Shown: positions 15,640 to 25,163, numbered from the stretch's first letter. The stretch: 49,916 nt of DNA from Clostridiales bacterium (GCA_021205725.1 JAJPWY010000069.1:1-49916), one strand, 5' to 3'. Notes: generated from the letters alone by a model not told the origin. Made by a program: numbers and translations.

Positions 15640-17433
15640 TCAGCCCTTGTAGCCGAAATCCGGTATCTCCTTCCACCGCTGGCGGAAGAAGTGGGCGGCC
15701 AGCTTGGGGCGGCGATCCCGGGTCAGAAGGCCCTTTTTGTTCCCGTCCACCCGCATGGGGCCCTGAATGGTGGCAAAGTCCGCAAAGTTCCAGATGTGCT
15801 CCCCGATGAAGAAGGGCCGTTTGTCGAACTCCGCGTTCAGCCGGGCGTAATAGTCCCGCTGGTACTCCTCGCTGAACATCTCCCCGTTGGTGTTGTGGAT
15901 GCCCGGGTAGGTGTCCGCCCCATACTCGGTGAACATCACCGGCTTGCCCTGCTCCGCCCAGAAGTCCAGCTCGGTGTTGAGCGCATCACAGGCGGCGTCC
16001 AGGTCGCCGCACAGGTTGTACCAGCCGTAATACCGGTTCAGGCACACCACGTCCATGGTGCGGGTGACGATGTCCTTTTCGTAGTTGTTCTGGCAGCAGA
16101 CCAGGGTGACCGGCCGGTTCTGGGGGTCCTGGGCGTGGGCCTGGTCATAGAGAGGCCGGAAATAGTCATAGGCGGACTGGGGAAAGTGCTCCGTGTCCGG
16201 CTCGTTGGCGACAGACCACATGACCACACAGGGATGGTTCTTGTCCCGTTCGATCATGTCCCGGAGTACATCCCGGTGGTGCTGATGGATGCGCATGACC
16301 TGGTAGGGATTCTCGCTGCCGCCGGCGTTGATGCCCACGGCGGGGGTCTCGTCGATGACCACGATGCCCTCCCGGTCGCACAGGTCGTACATCTCCTCAG
16401 CGTAGGGGTAATGGCTGGTACGGAAGGAGTTGGCTCCCAGCCAGCGGATGAGGGAGAGGTCCTTCACGTTCAGGCAGGAGTCCGTCCCCCGGCCGTGAAA
16501 GGCGCTGTCCTCATGCTTGCCGAAGCCCTTGAAGTAGAAGGGCTGGCCGTTGATGAGAAATTGCGTGCCCCGCACCTCCACGGTGCGCACGCCAAAGGTC
16601 TGCTCGTACACATCCTCTCCGAAGGTGACCCGGGCGGTGTAGAGATAGGCCTTGCCCGGCTGCCACAGGACAGCGTCCGGGATACGGCAGCGGCCCTCGG
16701 GGCCGTCCGCCTCCGATACCACATTCCGCCCCTCATCCAGGACAGTCACATGGACGCTGCCCGTTCCGGCAGTCTCCACCCGCCAGTCCACCAGGCCGTC
16801 CGCCCCGTCGATGGCGGTCACCAGGCTGATGTCCCGGATGTAATCCTTTGGGGTGGTATAGAGATACACCGGGCGGATGATGCCCGCATAGTTGAAGAAG
16901 TCGAAGTTGGGCTTGTTGGCGGGTCTGCAACGGGTCTTGGCCAGCTCGATGGAGGGGATGCCGGGGTTGTCCGAGCCGAAGAAGGCCACGGTGCTCTCGT
17001 TGCCCACAGGCAGGGTGGCGTAATTCACCCGGTTGTCCACCGCCACGGTGAGCAGGTTTTCCCCGCACACCAGGGCGTCGTTCACCTCAAACTCGAAGGG
17101 CAGGAAGCCGCCCCGGTGACTGCCCAGCCGCCTGCCGTTCAGGTACACGTCGGCGGTGTGGGTCACTGCCCCGAAGCGGAGGACGATGCGCTCTCCCAGC
17201 AGGCTCCTGGGGACGGAAAACCGCCACTGATACACCGCCCAGCCGTAGTGGCTGCGCAGGTTCACGTCGTCCTTCTGGTCATTGTAGGAGGCGGGCACCG
17301 CCATGGTCAGGGCGTTCTCCAGGGGAGACGCCGTCCATTCATGGGGATAGTCCTCCGCCCCCGCCGTCCGGAAGGCCCAGATATCGTTTAATCCCATCAG
17401 CGTGCGGGCCTCGTTCAGTTTTGGGTAAAGCAT
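15640..17433 (-). CDS. uidA: Beta-glucuronidase, GH2
   Basis: Retaining exo-hydrolase that frees D-glucuronate from beta-glucuronides (EC 3.2.1.31). The 597 residues match E. coli GUS (603) end to end: jelly-roll domain, Ig-like domain, then a TIM barrel. The acid/base Glu is E411 in SVANEPDTE and the nucleophile E503 in FTEYGADT. The glucuronate-specific N-x-K motif is N565/K567 in GNKKGLLTRD, which distinguishes it from beta-galactosidases. No signal peptide, so it acts on imported substrate. The loop before RDKNHPC is about 13 residues shorter than E. coli Loop 1. It overlaps the rhamnosidase gene by 19 bases and is the last gene of the operon. Confidence 0.95.
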   Translation of the reverse strand: MLYPKLNEARTLMGLNDIWAFRTAGAEDYPHEWTASPLENALTMAVPASYNDQKDDVNLRSHYGWAVYQWRFSVPRSLLGERIVLRFGAVTHTADVYLNGRRLGSHRGGFLPFEFEVNDALVCGENLLTVAVDNRVNYATLPVGNESTVAFFGSDNPGIPSIELAKTRCRPANKPNFDFFNYAGIIRPVYLYTTPKDYIRDISLVTAIDGADGLVDWRVETAGTGSVHVTVLDEGRNVVSEADGPEGRCRIPDAVLWQPGKAYLYTARVTFGEDVYEQTFGVRTVEVRGTQFLINGQPFYFKGFGKHEDSAFHGRGTDSCLNVKDLSLIRWLGANSFRTSHYPYAEEMYDLCDREGIVVIDETPAVGINAGGSENPYQVMRIHQHHRDVLRDMIERDKNHPCVVMWSVANEPDTEHFPQSAYDYFRPLYDQAHAQDPQNRPVTLVCCQNNYEKDIVTRTMDVVCLNRYYGWYNLCGDLDAACDALNTELDFWAEQGKPVMFTEYGADTYPGIHNTNGEMFSEEYQRDYYARLNAEFDKRPFFIGEHIWNFADFATIQGPMRVDGNKKGLLTRDRRPKLAAHFFRQRWKEIPDFGYKG

Positions 17434-19559
17434 ACAAGCTCCATCCTTTCCAGTGCGGGCAGCTCCCCCGCCCGTTTTGTCACATTCAGCAGGCTCCCCC
17501 GGAAGGGCACCTGTAAGGTGAACCCGTCCAGTCCCTCCGGCAGATGGGGTTCAAACCGGAACCCCTCTGCGTTGTCCGGGTCGGGCCGCAGCCCTGCCAG
17601 CTCCTCCACGATGAGAGGGATGGCTCCGCTGGCCCAGGGGTGGCACAGACTGGTGTTCCATTTCTGCTCCTTTCCCCAGGCCTCAAAGCAGGCGGTAGCC
17701 CCCTCCCGGAGCATATTCCGCCAGCCGTACTCGTCCGTCCGGGTCACCAGGCGGTAGAGCGTCTCATATTTTCCCATGCGCCCCAGCCCCCGGAGGGCAA
17801 AGTACATGGGCAACACTCCGCACACCCGCCCCGGGGTGCAGAGCAATCGCTCATAGGCCTCCCACCCCTCCTCCGGCAGCAGGCCGAAGCAGGCGGCATA
17901 GAGGTTGGCGTGGAGAGAGCAGTGGTCGCTGGTCTCGCTGTCGGCGAACAGCCGTTGCCCCGGGCGGTAAAAGGTGTGCAGAAACGCCTCTCTCGCCCGG
18001 TCTGAGCGGTTTTTCTCCGGCAGGCCCAGCACAGAGCGCATCCGCTCCTCGGCGGTCAGCGCCCCGTACCACAGGGCGTTGATGACGTTGTGGACCCCCG
18101 GGCCCACAATGGGCCGGGTCAGGGGAAAGTCGTAGCCGTCCCGGAGGTTGTCCGGCCAGTCCACCAGGTTCCACAGCTCATCCACCCGCTCCAGCAGGCC
18201 GTCGGGCCGCTGCCATTTGGCGACAAAGGCGTCCAGCATGGCGGAGATGGCGGGCAGGCACTCCCCCAGGAACGCTCTGTCTCCGGTAAACTCCCAGTCC
18301 GTCCACACCAGCTGCGGGAACAGCAGGGAGTAATCCCCGATCTCCTGCATGAGAGAGCCGGGAGCCACCGCCATCAGGGTGGGGGAAACCCGGGCGGAGG
18401 CCAGAAAGTCCCGGATGCACTTGCGGAGCATGGCCGCATCCCCGGTGAGCCACAGGTGAGAGCGGGCGGTGATGACCGCATCCCCCAGGTACTGCCCCTT
18501 CTCCCGGGTGCAGCAGTCCACAAAGCCCTCCTGAGTGCAGCAGCGGACGGCGTTTTTACAGATGGTGAAGATATCTCCCAGCTCGTCCGTGGGACAGCGG
18601 AGGGTGGACAGGCGCTCGTCCATGGGATAGTGCCGCTCCCGGGCGTGGAGGTGGCCCACCTCCACATCCTCCGGGTACAGCACCTCCGCATAGCGGAACG
18701 CCTTATAGTCGTAGGGGTGGAGGGTGTTGTCCCCCTCGTCCAAGGTCCACCGCTCCTCATAGCGGCAGTTGCACCGCAGCTCGTACCGCACCCGGCCGTT
18801 TTCCAGCTCCTCCCCCAGACGGAGGGTGACGATCTGTCCCGCGTGTCCTCTGGCGGAGAGGTGCAGCGTCCCGGCGATCTCCCGGCCAAAGTCCAGCAGC
18901 AGGCCCCCGGGGATGGGGCGAACCTCCGTCGGCTCTGTCTCCCCCTCCCAGAGAGGCTCCGTCTCCTGGGGGATGAGGTGATAGTCCGCCCACAGCGCAG
19001 GAACCAGGCGGCCCCAGGCCGAATCGTCGTAGCCGGGTTGCTCCCAGCCCTCCGGATAGCGCCGGGAGTCGAAGTCCTCTAAGAGCTGGGTGTCGTACCC
19101 CAGCGGCGCACCGGAATAGGCGGTGCAGATCTGATAGCGCCAGTCGATGGAGCAGATCTCCCCCGCCGGGCCGGTCAGCTCCGCCCACAGGCCGAAGCGC
19201 CCGTCGCCGCTGTTCCACACCCGGTTCACTAATCCCTGGTAGTACAGGTGGAGGGCCACCGTCACCGTCTGCCCGCCTGTCAGGGGGTAGGTCAGCCAGG
19301 GATACCGCTCCGGATAGGCGGGGGCGGGGCCCTGACCCGTGTACACGCCGTTCAGCCACAGCTGATAGTGGTCATCGGCAGTGAGACGGAGCCGGTAGTC
19401 TCCCTCCCCCAGGGTCACAACCCCCCGGGCCAGCACATGGAGGTTGTCAGGCGCACCCGTGGGTGGCAACGGGGAGAAATCCTGCTCCCGGCGGCGCACC
19501 TCGATTTGACGGACAGCGGCCCACTCCGGGACGGTCAGCCAGCCGGTATGCGGGGACAT
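17415..19559 (-). CDS. Alpha-L-rhamnosidase, GH78
   Basis: Inverting hydrolase that removes terminal alpha-L-rhamnose (EC 3.2.1.40). The 714 residues have N-terminal beta-domains with a lectin-like D/W-rich segment (VNRVWNSGDGRFGLWAEL near 130). The (alpha/alpha)6 barrel bears the GH78 signature VDCCTREKGQYLGDA near 350, where the Asp and Glu are the expected catalytic pair. A C-terminal beta-domain begins at SLCHPWASGAIPLI near 630. ATG 19559 follows AAAGGAGGG; codons upstream run into the kduD end. No signal peptide. Its presence beside uronate enzymes suggests substrates that join rhamnose and glucuronate. Confidence 0.9.
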   Translation of the reverse strand: MSPHTGWLTVPEWAAVRQIEVRRREQDFSPLPPTGAPDNLHVLARGVVTLGEGDYRLRLTADDHYQLWLNGVYTGQGPAPAYPERYPWLTYPLTGGQTVTVALHLYYQGLVNRVWNSGDGRFGLWAELTGPAGEICSIDWRYQICTAYSGAPLGYDTQLLEDFDSRRYPEGWEQPGYDDSAWGRLVPALWADYHLIPQETEPLWEGETEPTEVRPIPGGLLLDFGREIAGTLHLSARGHAGQIVTLRLGEELENGRVRYELRCNCRYEERWTLDEGDNTLHPYDYKAFRYAEVLYPEDVEVGHLHARERHYPMDERLSTLRCPTDELGDIFTICKNAVRCCTQEGFVDCCTREKGQYLGDAVITARSHLWLTGDAAMLRKCIRDFLASARVSPTLMAVAPGSLMQEIGDYSLLFPQLVWTDWEFTGDRAFLGECLPAISAMLDAFVAKWQRPDGLLERVDELWNLVDWPDNLRDGYDFPLTRPIVGPGVHNVINALWYGALTAEERMRSVLGLPEKNRSDRAREAFLHTFYRPGQRLFADSETSDHCSLHANLYAACFGLLPEEGWEAYERLLCTPGRVCGVLPMYFALRGLGRMGKYETLYRLVTRTDEYGWRNMLREGATACFEAWGKEQKWNTSLCHPWASGAIPLIVEELAGLRPDPDNAEGFRFEPHLPEGLDGFTLQVPFRGSLLNVTKRAGELPALERMELVCFTQN

Positions 19560-19584
19560 GGCAGTTCCCTCCTTTGGTCGGTTG

Positions 19585-20388
19585 TTATGGCTGCTTGCCG
19601 ATATAGGCCAGGATACCACCGTCCACGTACAAAATCTGTCCGTTGACAAAGTTGGACGCGTCGGAGGCCAGGAACACCGCCGGGCCGGTCAGGTCGTCCA
19701 CCGTCCCCCAGCGCTCCGCCGGGGTCTTGGCGCAGATGAACTGGTCGAAGGGGTGACGGCTGCCGTCGGGCTGGGGTTCCCGGAGAGGGGCGGTCTGAGG
19801 CGTGGCGATGTACCCCGGGCCGATGCCGTTGCACTGGATGTTGCGCCCGCCGTACTCGGAGCAGATGTTTTTCGTCAGCATTTTCAGCCCGCCCTTGGCG
19901 GCGGCGTAGGCGGAGACGGTCTCCCGACCCAGCTCGCTCATCATGGAGCAGATGTTGATGATCTTGCCGTGGCCCTTGTCGATCATGCCGGGGATCACCG
20001 CCTTGGAGACGATAAACGGGGCGTTCAGGTCCAGATCCACCACCTGGCGGAAGTCGGCGGCGGACATCTCGCACATGGGGATGCGCTTAATCATCCCGGC
20101 GTTGTTCACCAGAATGTCGATGACGCCCACCTCCCGGGCGATCTGGGCCACCATGGTCTGCACCTGTTCCTCGTCGGTGACGTCACACAGGTAGCCCTTG
20201 GCGTCCACACCGGCCTTCCGGTAGCGGGCCTCGGCCTCCCGGAGACGGCCCTCGTTGTGGCCGTTAAAAACCACCTTTGCCCCCGCCTCGCCGAAGGCTT
20301 TTGCAATGGCGAAGCCGATGCCGTAGGTGCCGCCGGTGATCAGGGCCACCTTGCCCTCCAGGGAGAAGGACTTCAAAATATCGCTCAT
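19585..20388 (-). CDS. kduD: 2-dehydro-3-deoxy-D-gluconate 5-dehydrogenase, SDR family
   Basis: NAD(P)-dependent reductase that turns 2,5-diketo-3-deoxygluconate into 2-keto-3-deoxygluconate. The 267 residues are a classical SDR: GGTYGIG cofactor motif near 20, NNAG near 97, and the catalytic Ser...YAAAK (YxxxK) near 160. The NGIGPGYIATPQTAPLRE segment is typical of KduD and gluconate 5-dehydrogenases. The assignment to KduD rests on the adjacent kduI. ATG 20388 is chosen over an overlapping GTG at 20397; GAGGTGAG lies before it and contains the kduI stop codon. Confidence 0.88.
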   Translation of the reverse strand: MSDILKSFSLEGKVALITGGTYGIGFAIAKAFGEAGAKVVFNGHNEGRLREAEARYRKAGVDAKGYLCDVTDEEQVQTMVAQIAREVGVIDILVNNAGMIKRIPMCEMSAADFRQVVDLDLNAPFIVSKAVIPGMIDKGHGKIINICSMMSELGRETVSAYAAAKGGLKMLTKNICSEYGGRNIQCNGIGPGYIATPQTAPLREPQPDGSRHPFDQFICAKTPAERWGTVDDLTGPAVFLASDASNFVNGQILYVDGGILAYIGKQP

Positions 20389-20393
20389 GCCGC

Positions 20394-21236
20394 TCACCTC
20401 AAATCGGGGATGTCGATGTTGTCCATGTCGTCAAAGGCCTGGTTCTCGCCGCCCATGGCCCAGATGAAGGTGTAGCTACTGGTGCCCGCTCCGGCGTGGA
20501 TGGACCAGGAGGGGGAGATGACCGCCTCTTCGTTGTGCATGACGATGTGACGGGTCTCCTGCCCTTCGCCCATCATGTGGAAAACCACGTTGCCCTCGGG
20601 GATGTCGAAGTAGGTGTAAATCTCCATCCGCCGCTCGTGGGTGTGGGCGGGCATGGTGTTCCAGACGCTGCCCGGCTCCAGGACGGTCATGCCCATGGAG
20701 AGCTGACAGGTGGGCAGCACGTCCGGGTGGATGAACTGGTTGATGACCCGCTTGTTGGAGGTCTCCATGGATCCCAGGGGCCGCTTGGCGGCGTCCGCCA
20801 GCTTGATGAGCCTCGTCTCATAGGAGCAGTGGGCCGGGGCGGAGACCATGTAGAACTTGGCCGGAGCCTCCGGCTTGTCGCTGGCAAACAGTACCTCCTT
20901 CGCCCCACGGGTGATGTACAGGCAGTCCTTGTTCCCCATGGGATAGGTCTTGCCGTCCACCTGAATGGAGCCGGGGGCTCCGATGTTGAAAATGCCGATC
21001 TCCCGGCGCTCCAGGAAGTAGCTCGTGCCGAAGCTGCCCCAGACGTCGATGCCCTTGTCGATGGAGACGGTCTCATTCACCGGCATACAGCCCAGAGTGA
21101 CCATCCGGTCCACGTGGCTGTAGACCGCCACCACCTGGTCAGGCTGGTAGAGGTTTTGAATCAGGAACTCGTCTCTCAGCTCCTGAGTGGTGTAGCGCTT
21201 CACATCGCGCTGGTTAGCGGAATAACGGATGTCCAT
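20394..21236 (-). CDS. kduI: 5-dehydro-4-deoxy-D-glucuronate isomerase
   Basis: Zinc isomerase (EC 5.3.1.17) converting 5-keto-4-deoxyuronate, the open form of unsaturated uronic acid, to 2,5-diketo-3-deoxygluconate. The 280 residues match E. coli KduI (278) along the whole length. MDIRYSANQRDVKRYTTQEL opens the protein, TLGCMPVNETVSIDKGIDVW follows, and the cupin metal site is PAHTHERRMEIYTYF with a last His in SIHAGAGTSSYTFIW. ATG 21236 has AAAGGAG upstream. It sits directly before kduD, giving the two steps in order. Confidence 0.95.
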   Translation of the reverse strand: MDIRYSANQRDVKRYTTQELRDEFLIQNLYQPDQVVAVYSHVDRMVTLGCMPVNETVSIDKGIDVWGSFGTSYFLERREIGIFNIGAPGSIQVDGKTYPMGNKDCLYITRGAKEVLFASDKPEAPAKFYMVSAPAHCSYETRLIKLADAAKRPLGSMETSNKRVINQFIHPDVLPTCQLSMGMTVLEPGSVWNTMPAHTHERRMEIYTYFDIPEGNVVFHMMGEGQETRHIVMHNEEAVISPSWSIHAGAGTSSYTFIWAMGGENQAFDDMDNIDIPDLR

Positions 21237-21264
21237 AATCGCATTTCTCCTTTGCAACGATTTT

Positions 21265-23025
21265 TCAAAGATAATCCACCTGAGTTTGGATGGTCTGCGT
21301 CCCCTTATGGATGACGTACACCGCCATGGGGATGGAGGTCTTGGTGGCAATCAGGTTGGTGTTGGGGTCGGGGATGAGCACCTCTCCCCTGCCGTCCCCC
21401 GCCAGGGAGGTGACGGCGCAGCGGTCGCTCTGGCTGACCACCTGGGCCATGGGGCCCTCCGCCCTCCGGGAGAAGGGGATACGGTCGTCGGTGGAGAGGG
21501 CGAAGCCGCAGTCGTAGGCGGTGCAGTCGTACTCGCTCTCGATAGTGTGGATGCGCAGGTGTCCCCCTTCGTTGGGGACAAGGCGGGTACGCACCCGGAT
21601 GCCCTCCAGGGGCGACCAACGGAAGTCCAGCCCGTCCTCCCCGATGTGGTAGCCCGGCTCCGCCAGGTCTTTTACGTAGAAATAGCCCCCCACCTGGAAG
21701 CAGAGCATGCTGTCCGGGGCCATCTCTCCCAGGGTCACCGGCGTCCGGGAGATGCTGAACCCGAACCGGCTGGAGTAGGCGAATTTGCTGTACTTCTCCA
21801 CCGTATGGCTGTGGCCGTCGGCCTGTAACCGTCCCGGCACCAGGGCCACCACGTTGTTCCGTCCCCGCTGGAGGAACATCCCGGCGTGGGCCAGGTAGTG
21901 CTGCTTTTCCAGAGGCGGCATGGGAGCGGCCTCCACCCGCCAGAAGGGGTGCTCGTCCGGCAGGGCCAGAAAAGCGAAGGCCTTTAGCGCCCAATAGGGG
22001 GAGCCGGGGGCGTTGTAGCTCTCCGACATCTGGAGGTTGGGGTAGGCGTAGCCGATGGTCAGCACCCCGGCGTTGTCGTACAGGGGTTGATTCAGCCACC
22101 AGGTCAGGTGACGGGCGATGATGCCCTTCATCACCGGCAGGGGCAGCACCTCCTCCCCCGCCAGCAGCGCCACGGAGAAAAAGGCCACCTGCGCAAACCG
22201 GTAGGTCATGGAGCGTCCGTAGGCGATGGAGGCCCCGTCGTCGGCAAACCAGTAGATGTAGTCCTTGGCAAACATCCTGGCCCGCTGGCGGAAGGCCCGG
22301 CACCGCTCGGGCTCCTCGTCCTCCATGAACATGGCGTAGAGCAGGCCGTAGGACACCATGACGAAGGGATTGTAATAGTCCTTGTCGCCCCCGTTGCCGT
22401 CCCGATACCAGCCGCCCTCGTCGTAGTAGTCCTCCAGCATGGCAAGGCCGGAGTCGATGCGCTCCTGGCTGAACGGTCTGCCCCGCACCTTTAAGGCCAG
22501 ATTGGTGAGGATGGCGAACCATTGCCAGTTGCAGGCACAGCACTCGTGGCGGTTGATCTCCCACAGCCATTCCGTCAGGTTCGCTTTCGCCTGCTCGGAC
22601 AGGGGCTCCCACAGCCGTTCCGGGGCCAGCAGCATCCCGTAGGAGATGGCCGCCATCTCGCAGAACTTCTGGTCGAAGTCCCGGCAGGTATGCCAGTATT
22701 CCGGGTTTGCCGGGTCTGCCCCGGCCGCCATGCCCCGGGGATACAGCTCCTCAAAGACAGGGAGGCACGAAGTGCCGGAAGTGCCGCTTGACGGCAAGGC
22801 CTCCCGGCCGCCGCCCCGCCAGAAGGGAATCAGCCCCCACAGGGGCCGGGCGAAGGACTCCATCTCGATGGAGTCGTTTTCATAGTGGGTGCTGGTGACC
22901 CCCAGCTCCAGCCGTGCGCCCTCCTCGCTGTAGAAGGGCTTCAGTGGTTGGAGCAGCCGCATCAGTGCGGCCTGGGCCGCCGGTTTGGTGGAGAAGTCCT
23001 CCACCGTGTAGTGATAGCGTTTCAT
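21265..23025 (-). CDS. DUF2264 protein, probable glycoside hydrolase
   Basis: The 586 residues match the DUF2264 pattern as I know it: an N-terminal alpha/alpha barrel with MESFARPLWGLIPFWRGGG near 55, NRHECCACNWQWFAILTNLA near 160, WYRDGNGGDKDYYNPFVMVS near 207 and SYNAPGSPYWALKAFAFLAL near 315, then a C-terminal beta-domain. DUF2264 members occur in uronate-oligosaccharide loci. I recall some being placed in CAZy GH154 as beta-glucuronidases, but I am not certain. No signal peptide. The ATG follows GGAGGAGAG and the gene is 13 bases from the GH88 gene. It may cut a glucuronide that the GH2 enzyme cannot reach. Confidence 0.8.
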   Translation of the reverse strand: MKRYHYTVEDFSTKPAAQAALMRLLQPLKPFYSEEGARLELGVTSTHYENDSIEMESFARPLWGLIPFWRGGGREALPSSGTSGTSCLPVFEELYPRGMAAGADPANPEYWHTCRDFDQKFCEMAAISYGMLLAPERLWEPLSEQAKANLTEWLWEINRHECCACNWQWFAILTNLALKVRGRPFSQERIDSGLAMLEDYYDEGGWYRDGNGGDKDYYNPFVMVSYGLLYAMFMEDEEPERCRAFRQRARMFAKDYIYWFADDGASIAYGRSMTYRFAQVAFFSVALLAGEEVLPLPVMKGIIARHLTWWLNQPLYDNAGVLTIGYAYPNLQMSESYNAPGSPYWALKAFAFLALPDEHPFWRVEAAPMPPLEKQHYLAHAGMFLQRGRNNVVALVPGRLQADGHSHTVEKYSKFAYSSRFGFSISRTPVTLGEMAPDSMLCFQVGGYFYVKDLAEPGYHIGEDGLDFRWSPLEGIRVRTRLVPNEGGHLRIHTIESEYDCTAYDCGFALSTDDRIPFSRRAEGPMAQVVSQSDRCAVTSLAGDGRGEVLIPDPNTNLIATKTSIPMAVYVIHKGTQTIQTQVDYL

Positions 23026-23038
23026 CTCTCTCCTCCTG

Positions 23039-24196
23039 TCACCAGTAAGGATACCAGTCTCTGGTCAGCCGTGTCAACGCCTCCAGATAGAAATAATCTC
23101 CCCAGCCGGTACACTCGTCCACCCCCTCCGGGGTGCAGGTGTTGTAAGGGCTCTTTTTGCTGTAGGTGCCATGGAGCAGCAGCCCGGTTCCCGGGACGAT
23201 CTCCGGCACGGCATAGCCCTGGGCCAGACTGCCCAGCATCTCCCGGGCCAGGCTCTCGCACCGGGCGGCCTCCCGCTCCGAAAGCCAGCGTCTGGCCTCC
23301 AGCAGGCCGCAGGCCACCACCGCCGCAGCGGAGGAATCTCTGGGCTCCCCGCTGCCGTCGGAGAAGATCATGTCCCAGTAGGGCACCCGGTCGTCGGGCA
23401 GGCGGGTCAGGTAGAAGCCCAGGGCCTTGCGGAAGGTGGTCAGATAGGCGGGATCCCTGGTGTACCGGAAGCTCAAAATGCTACCGTAGACCCCCCAGGC
23501 CTGACCTCTGGCCCAAAAGCTGTCGTCCCGGTAGCCCTGACAGGTCTCCCCGTGGGAGGGGGCGCCGTCGGCGTTCATGAAGAAGGTGTGGTAGGTGGAG
23601 CCGTCCGGCCGGAAGGAGTGGGCCAGACAGGTTTTGGCATGGCGTCCGGCGATGTCGGCGTATTTGGGATTTCCCGTCTCCCGACCGGCCCAGTAGAGCA
23701 GGGGGATGTTCAGCAGACAGTCGATGATAAACCGCCGGTTCTCCGCCGCTCCCATGGGGCCCCAGGCCTGGAGGAACTCTCCGTTGGGCTGGAACCGGGT
23801 CAACAGCTGGTCTGCCGCCAGAAGCGCCGCCTCCTTTGCCCTCTCGCTCCCGGTGAGCCGCCAGGCCGCCACGCAGGAGGGACTGTAGAGAAAGCCCATA
23901 TCGTGGTGGTCTACCTCCACCTTTCGCACGATGCGGTCATAGAAGCTGTCCACCAGGGTCAGCCCCGCCTCCCGGAGCCGCTCCTCCCCGGTGCGCTCAT
24001 AGGCCAGCCAGATCTCCCCCGGCCAGAAGCCGCAGGTCCACTGGACGTTGTCGCAGGCGGGATAAATGCCGTCCACGCTGGTATGGTTCTGGCACCGGTT
24101 CGTATAGAGAGGCAGATTGCACCGCACCTGGCGGACGCACCGATCCAGGGCAGCCAGAGCCTGCTCATCCGTCAGGGGCGTGTATTTGCTGCGCAT
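23039..24196 (-). CDS. Unsaturated glucuronyl hydrolase, GH88
   Basis: Hydrates and so cleaves delta-4,5-unsaturated glucuronate from the non-reducing end of oligosaccharides made by polysaccharide lyases (EC 3.2.1.- / 3.2.1.179). The 385 residues show the GH88 (alpha/alpha)6 signatures with two essential Asp: DHHDMGFLYSPSC (D96-D99) and FIIDCLLN (D159). Further motifs are GYRDDSFWARGQAWGVYG near 225 and TCTPEGVDECTGWGDYFYLE near the end. GH105 is the main alternative, but DHHDMGF favours GH88. No signal peptide. Its product, the 5-keto uronate, is the substrate of KduI three genes later. Confidence 0.9.
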   Translation of the reverse strand: MRSKYTPLTDEQALAALDRCVRQVRCNLPLYTNRCQNHTSVDGIYPACDNVQWTCGFWPGEIWLAYERTGEERLREAGLTLVDSFYDRIVRKVEVDHHDMGFLYSPSCVAAWRLTGSERAKEAALLAADQLLTRFQPNGEFLQAWGPMGAAENRRFIIDCLLNIPLLYWAGRETGNPKYADIAGRHAKTCLAHSFRPDGSTYHTFFMNADGAPSHGETCQGYRDDSFWARGQAWGVYGSILSFRYTRDPAYLTTFRKALGFYLTRLPDDRVPYWDMIFSDGSGEPRDSSAAAVVACGLLEARRWLSEREAARCESLAREMLGSLAQGYAVPEIVPGTGLLLHGTYSKKSPYNTCTPEGVDECTGWGDYFYLEALTRLTRDWYPYW

Positions 24197-24208
24197 AGGC
24201 GTCTCCTC

Positions 24209-24253
24209 TAAAAAGAATCGGCAGGGCCAGGGGCAAATCCCCTGCCCCTGCCG
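24209..24253 (-). terminator. Intercistronic hairpin between permease and GH88 gene
   Basis: CGGCAGGGCCAGGGG (24219-24233) pairs with CCCCTGCCCCTGCCG (24239-24253), one bulge per arm. ATTCTTTTT follows on the minus strand. It could partly terminate and lower enzyme-gene expression relative to the transporter genes, or protect the upstream mRNA. Confidence 0.65.
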
Positions 24254-24293
24254 GAGTGTGGTGTATTGGTTCAGATATGCAGTTTGGTCAGGC

Positions 24294-25151
24294 TCAGCCC
24301 TTCAAGCCGGAGGAGGCCACGCCCTGGACGAAGTACTTTTGCAGCGCCAGGAACACGATCAGCACCGGGATTAGGGCCACCACCGAGGCCGCCATGATGA
24401 GGCCGTACTCGGCGGAGTACTGGCTGATGAACATTCGCAGGCCGATCTGGATGGTTTTCAGCTCCGTCTTGGTCAGATAGATCAGGGGCCCCAGGAAGTC
24501 GTTCCAGGTGTTCACCGCCGTGATGATGACCAGGGTGGACAGAGCCGGCTTGGACAGCGGCAGCATAATCCTCGCCCAGATGCCGTATTCCGAGAGGCCG
24601 TCTATTCGGGCCGCCTCGCACAGCTCGGAGGGCACGCCCTCATAGAACTGCTTCATCAGGAACACGCCGAAGGCGCTGAACGCCTGTAGACAGATGATGG
24701 CCAGATGGGTGTTATTCAGGTTCCAGGAGCGCATCATCATGAACTGAGGCACCATGTATGCCTGCCAGGGCACGGCGATGGTGGCGATGTAGCCCAGGAA
24801 CAGGGTCTTTCTGCCCTTAAACTCCATCTTGGCAAAGGCGTAGGCCGCAAAGCTGGAGGTGAACAGCTGGAGCAGGGTTACGATGACGGTCAGCTTGGCG
24901 CTGTTCTTGATGAAGGTGAGCAGGGGGATTTTCGTCCAGATGTCCTGGTAGTTCTGCCACCGGGGGTTGGACGGGATCCACTCGATGGGGAAGGTGAACA
25001 CGTCCTTGTTCAGCTTCAGGGAGGCGGAGATCATCCAGACGAAGGGGATGAGCATGATAACCGCCACCAGAATGAGGATCAGGTAGATAAAGACCATCAT
25101 AATCGTATGCTGGGCCTTTGCAGAATGGGTTTTCACCGCTTGCGTTGCCAT
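24294..25151 (-). CDS. Carbohydrate ABC transporter permease, MalG/CUT1 type
   Basis: One of two channel subunits of an oligosaccharide importer. The 285 residues have six predicted membrane helices, the first at about 17-40. The EAA loop that contacts the ATPase is present: CEAARIDGLSEYGIWARIML near 195, with G-x(9)-LP spacing. The last residues (YFVQGVASSGLKG) are typical of this family. It starts 12 bases after the MalF-type permease. No ATPase gene is present in the locus, so a shared MsmK-like ATPase elsewhere probably powers it. Confidence 0.94.
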   Translation of the reverse strand: MATQAVKTHSAKAQHTIMMVFIYLILILVAVIMLIPFVWMISASLKLNKDVFTFPIEWIPSNPRWQNYQDIWTKIPLLTFIKNSAKLTVIVTLLQLFTSSFAAYAFAKMEFKGRKTLFLGYIATIAVPWQAYMVPQFMMMRSWNLNNTHLAIICLQAFSAFGVFLMKQFYEGVPSELCEAARIDGLSEYGIWARIMLPLSKPALSTLVIITAVNTWNDFLGPLIYLTKTELKTIQIGLRMFISQYSAEYGLIMAASVVALIPVLIVFLALQKYFVQGVASSGLKG

Positions 25152-25163
25152 AATCCCACCCCC

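Noticed and set aside
15691-17391. Open frame of 566 codons opposite the beta-glucuronidase gene
   Set aside because: Antisense shadow of a gene with all catalytic residues in place; Val/His/Gly-rich and without a ribosome-binding site.
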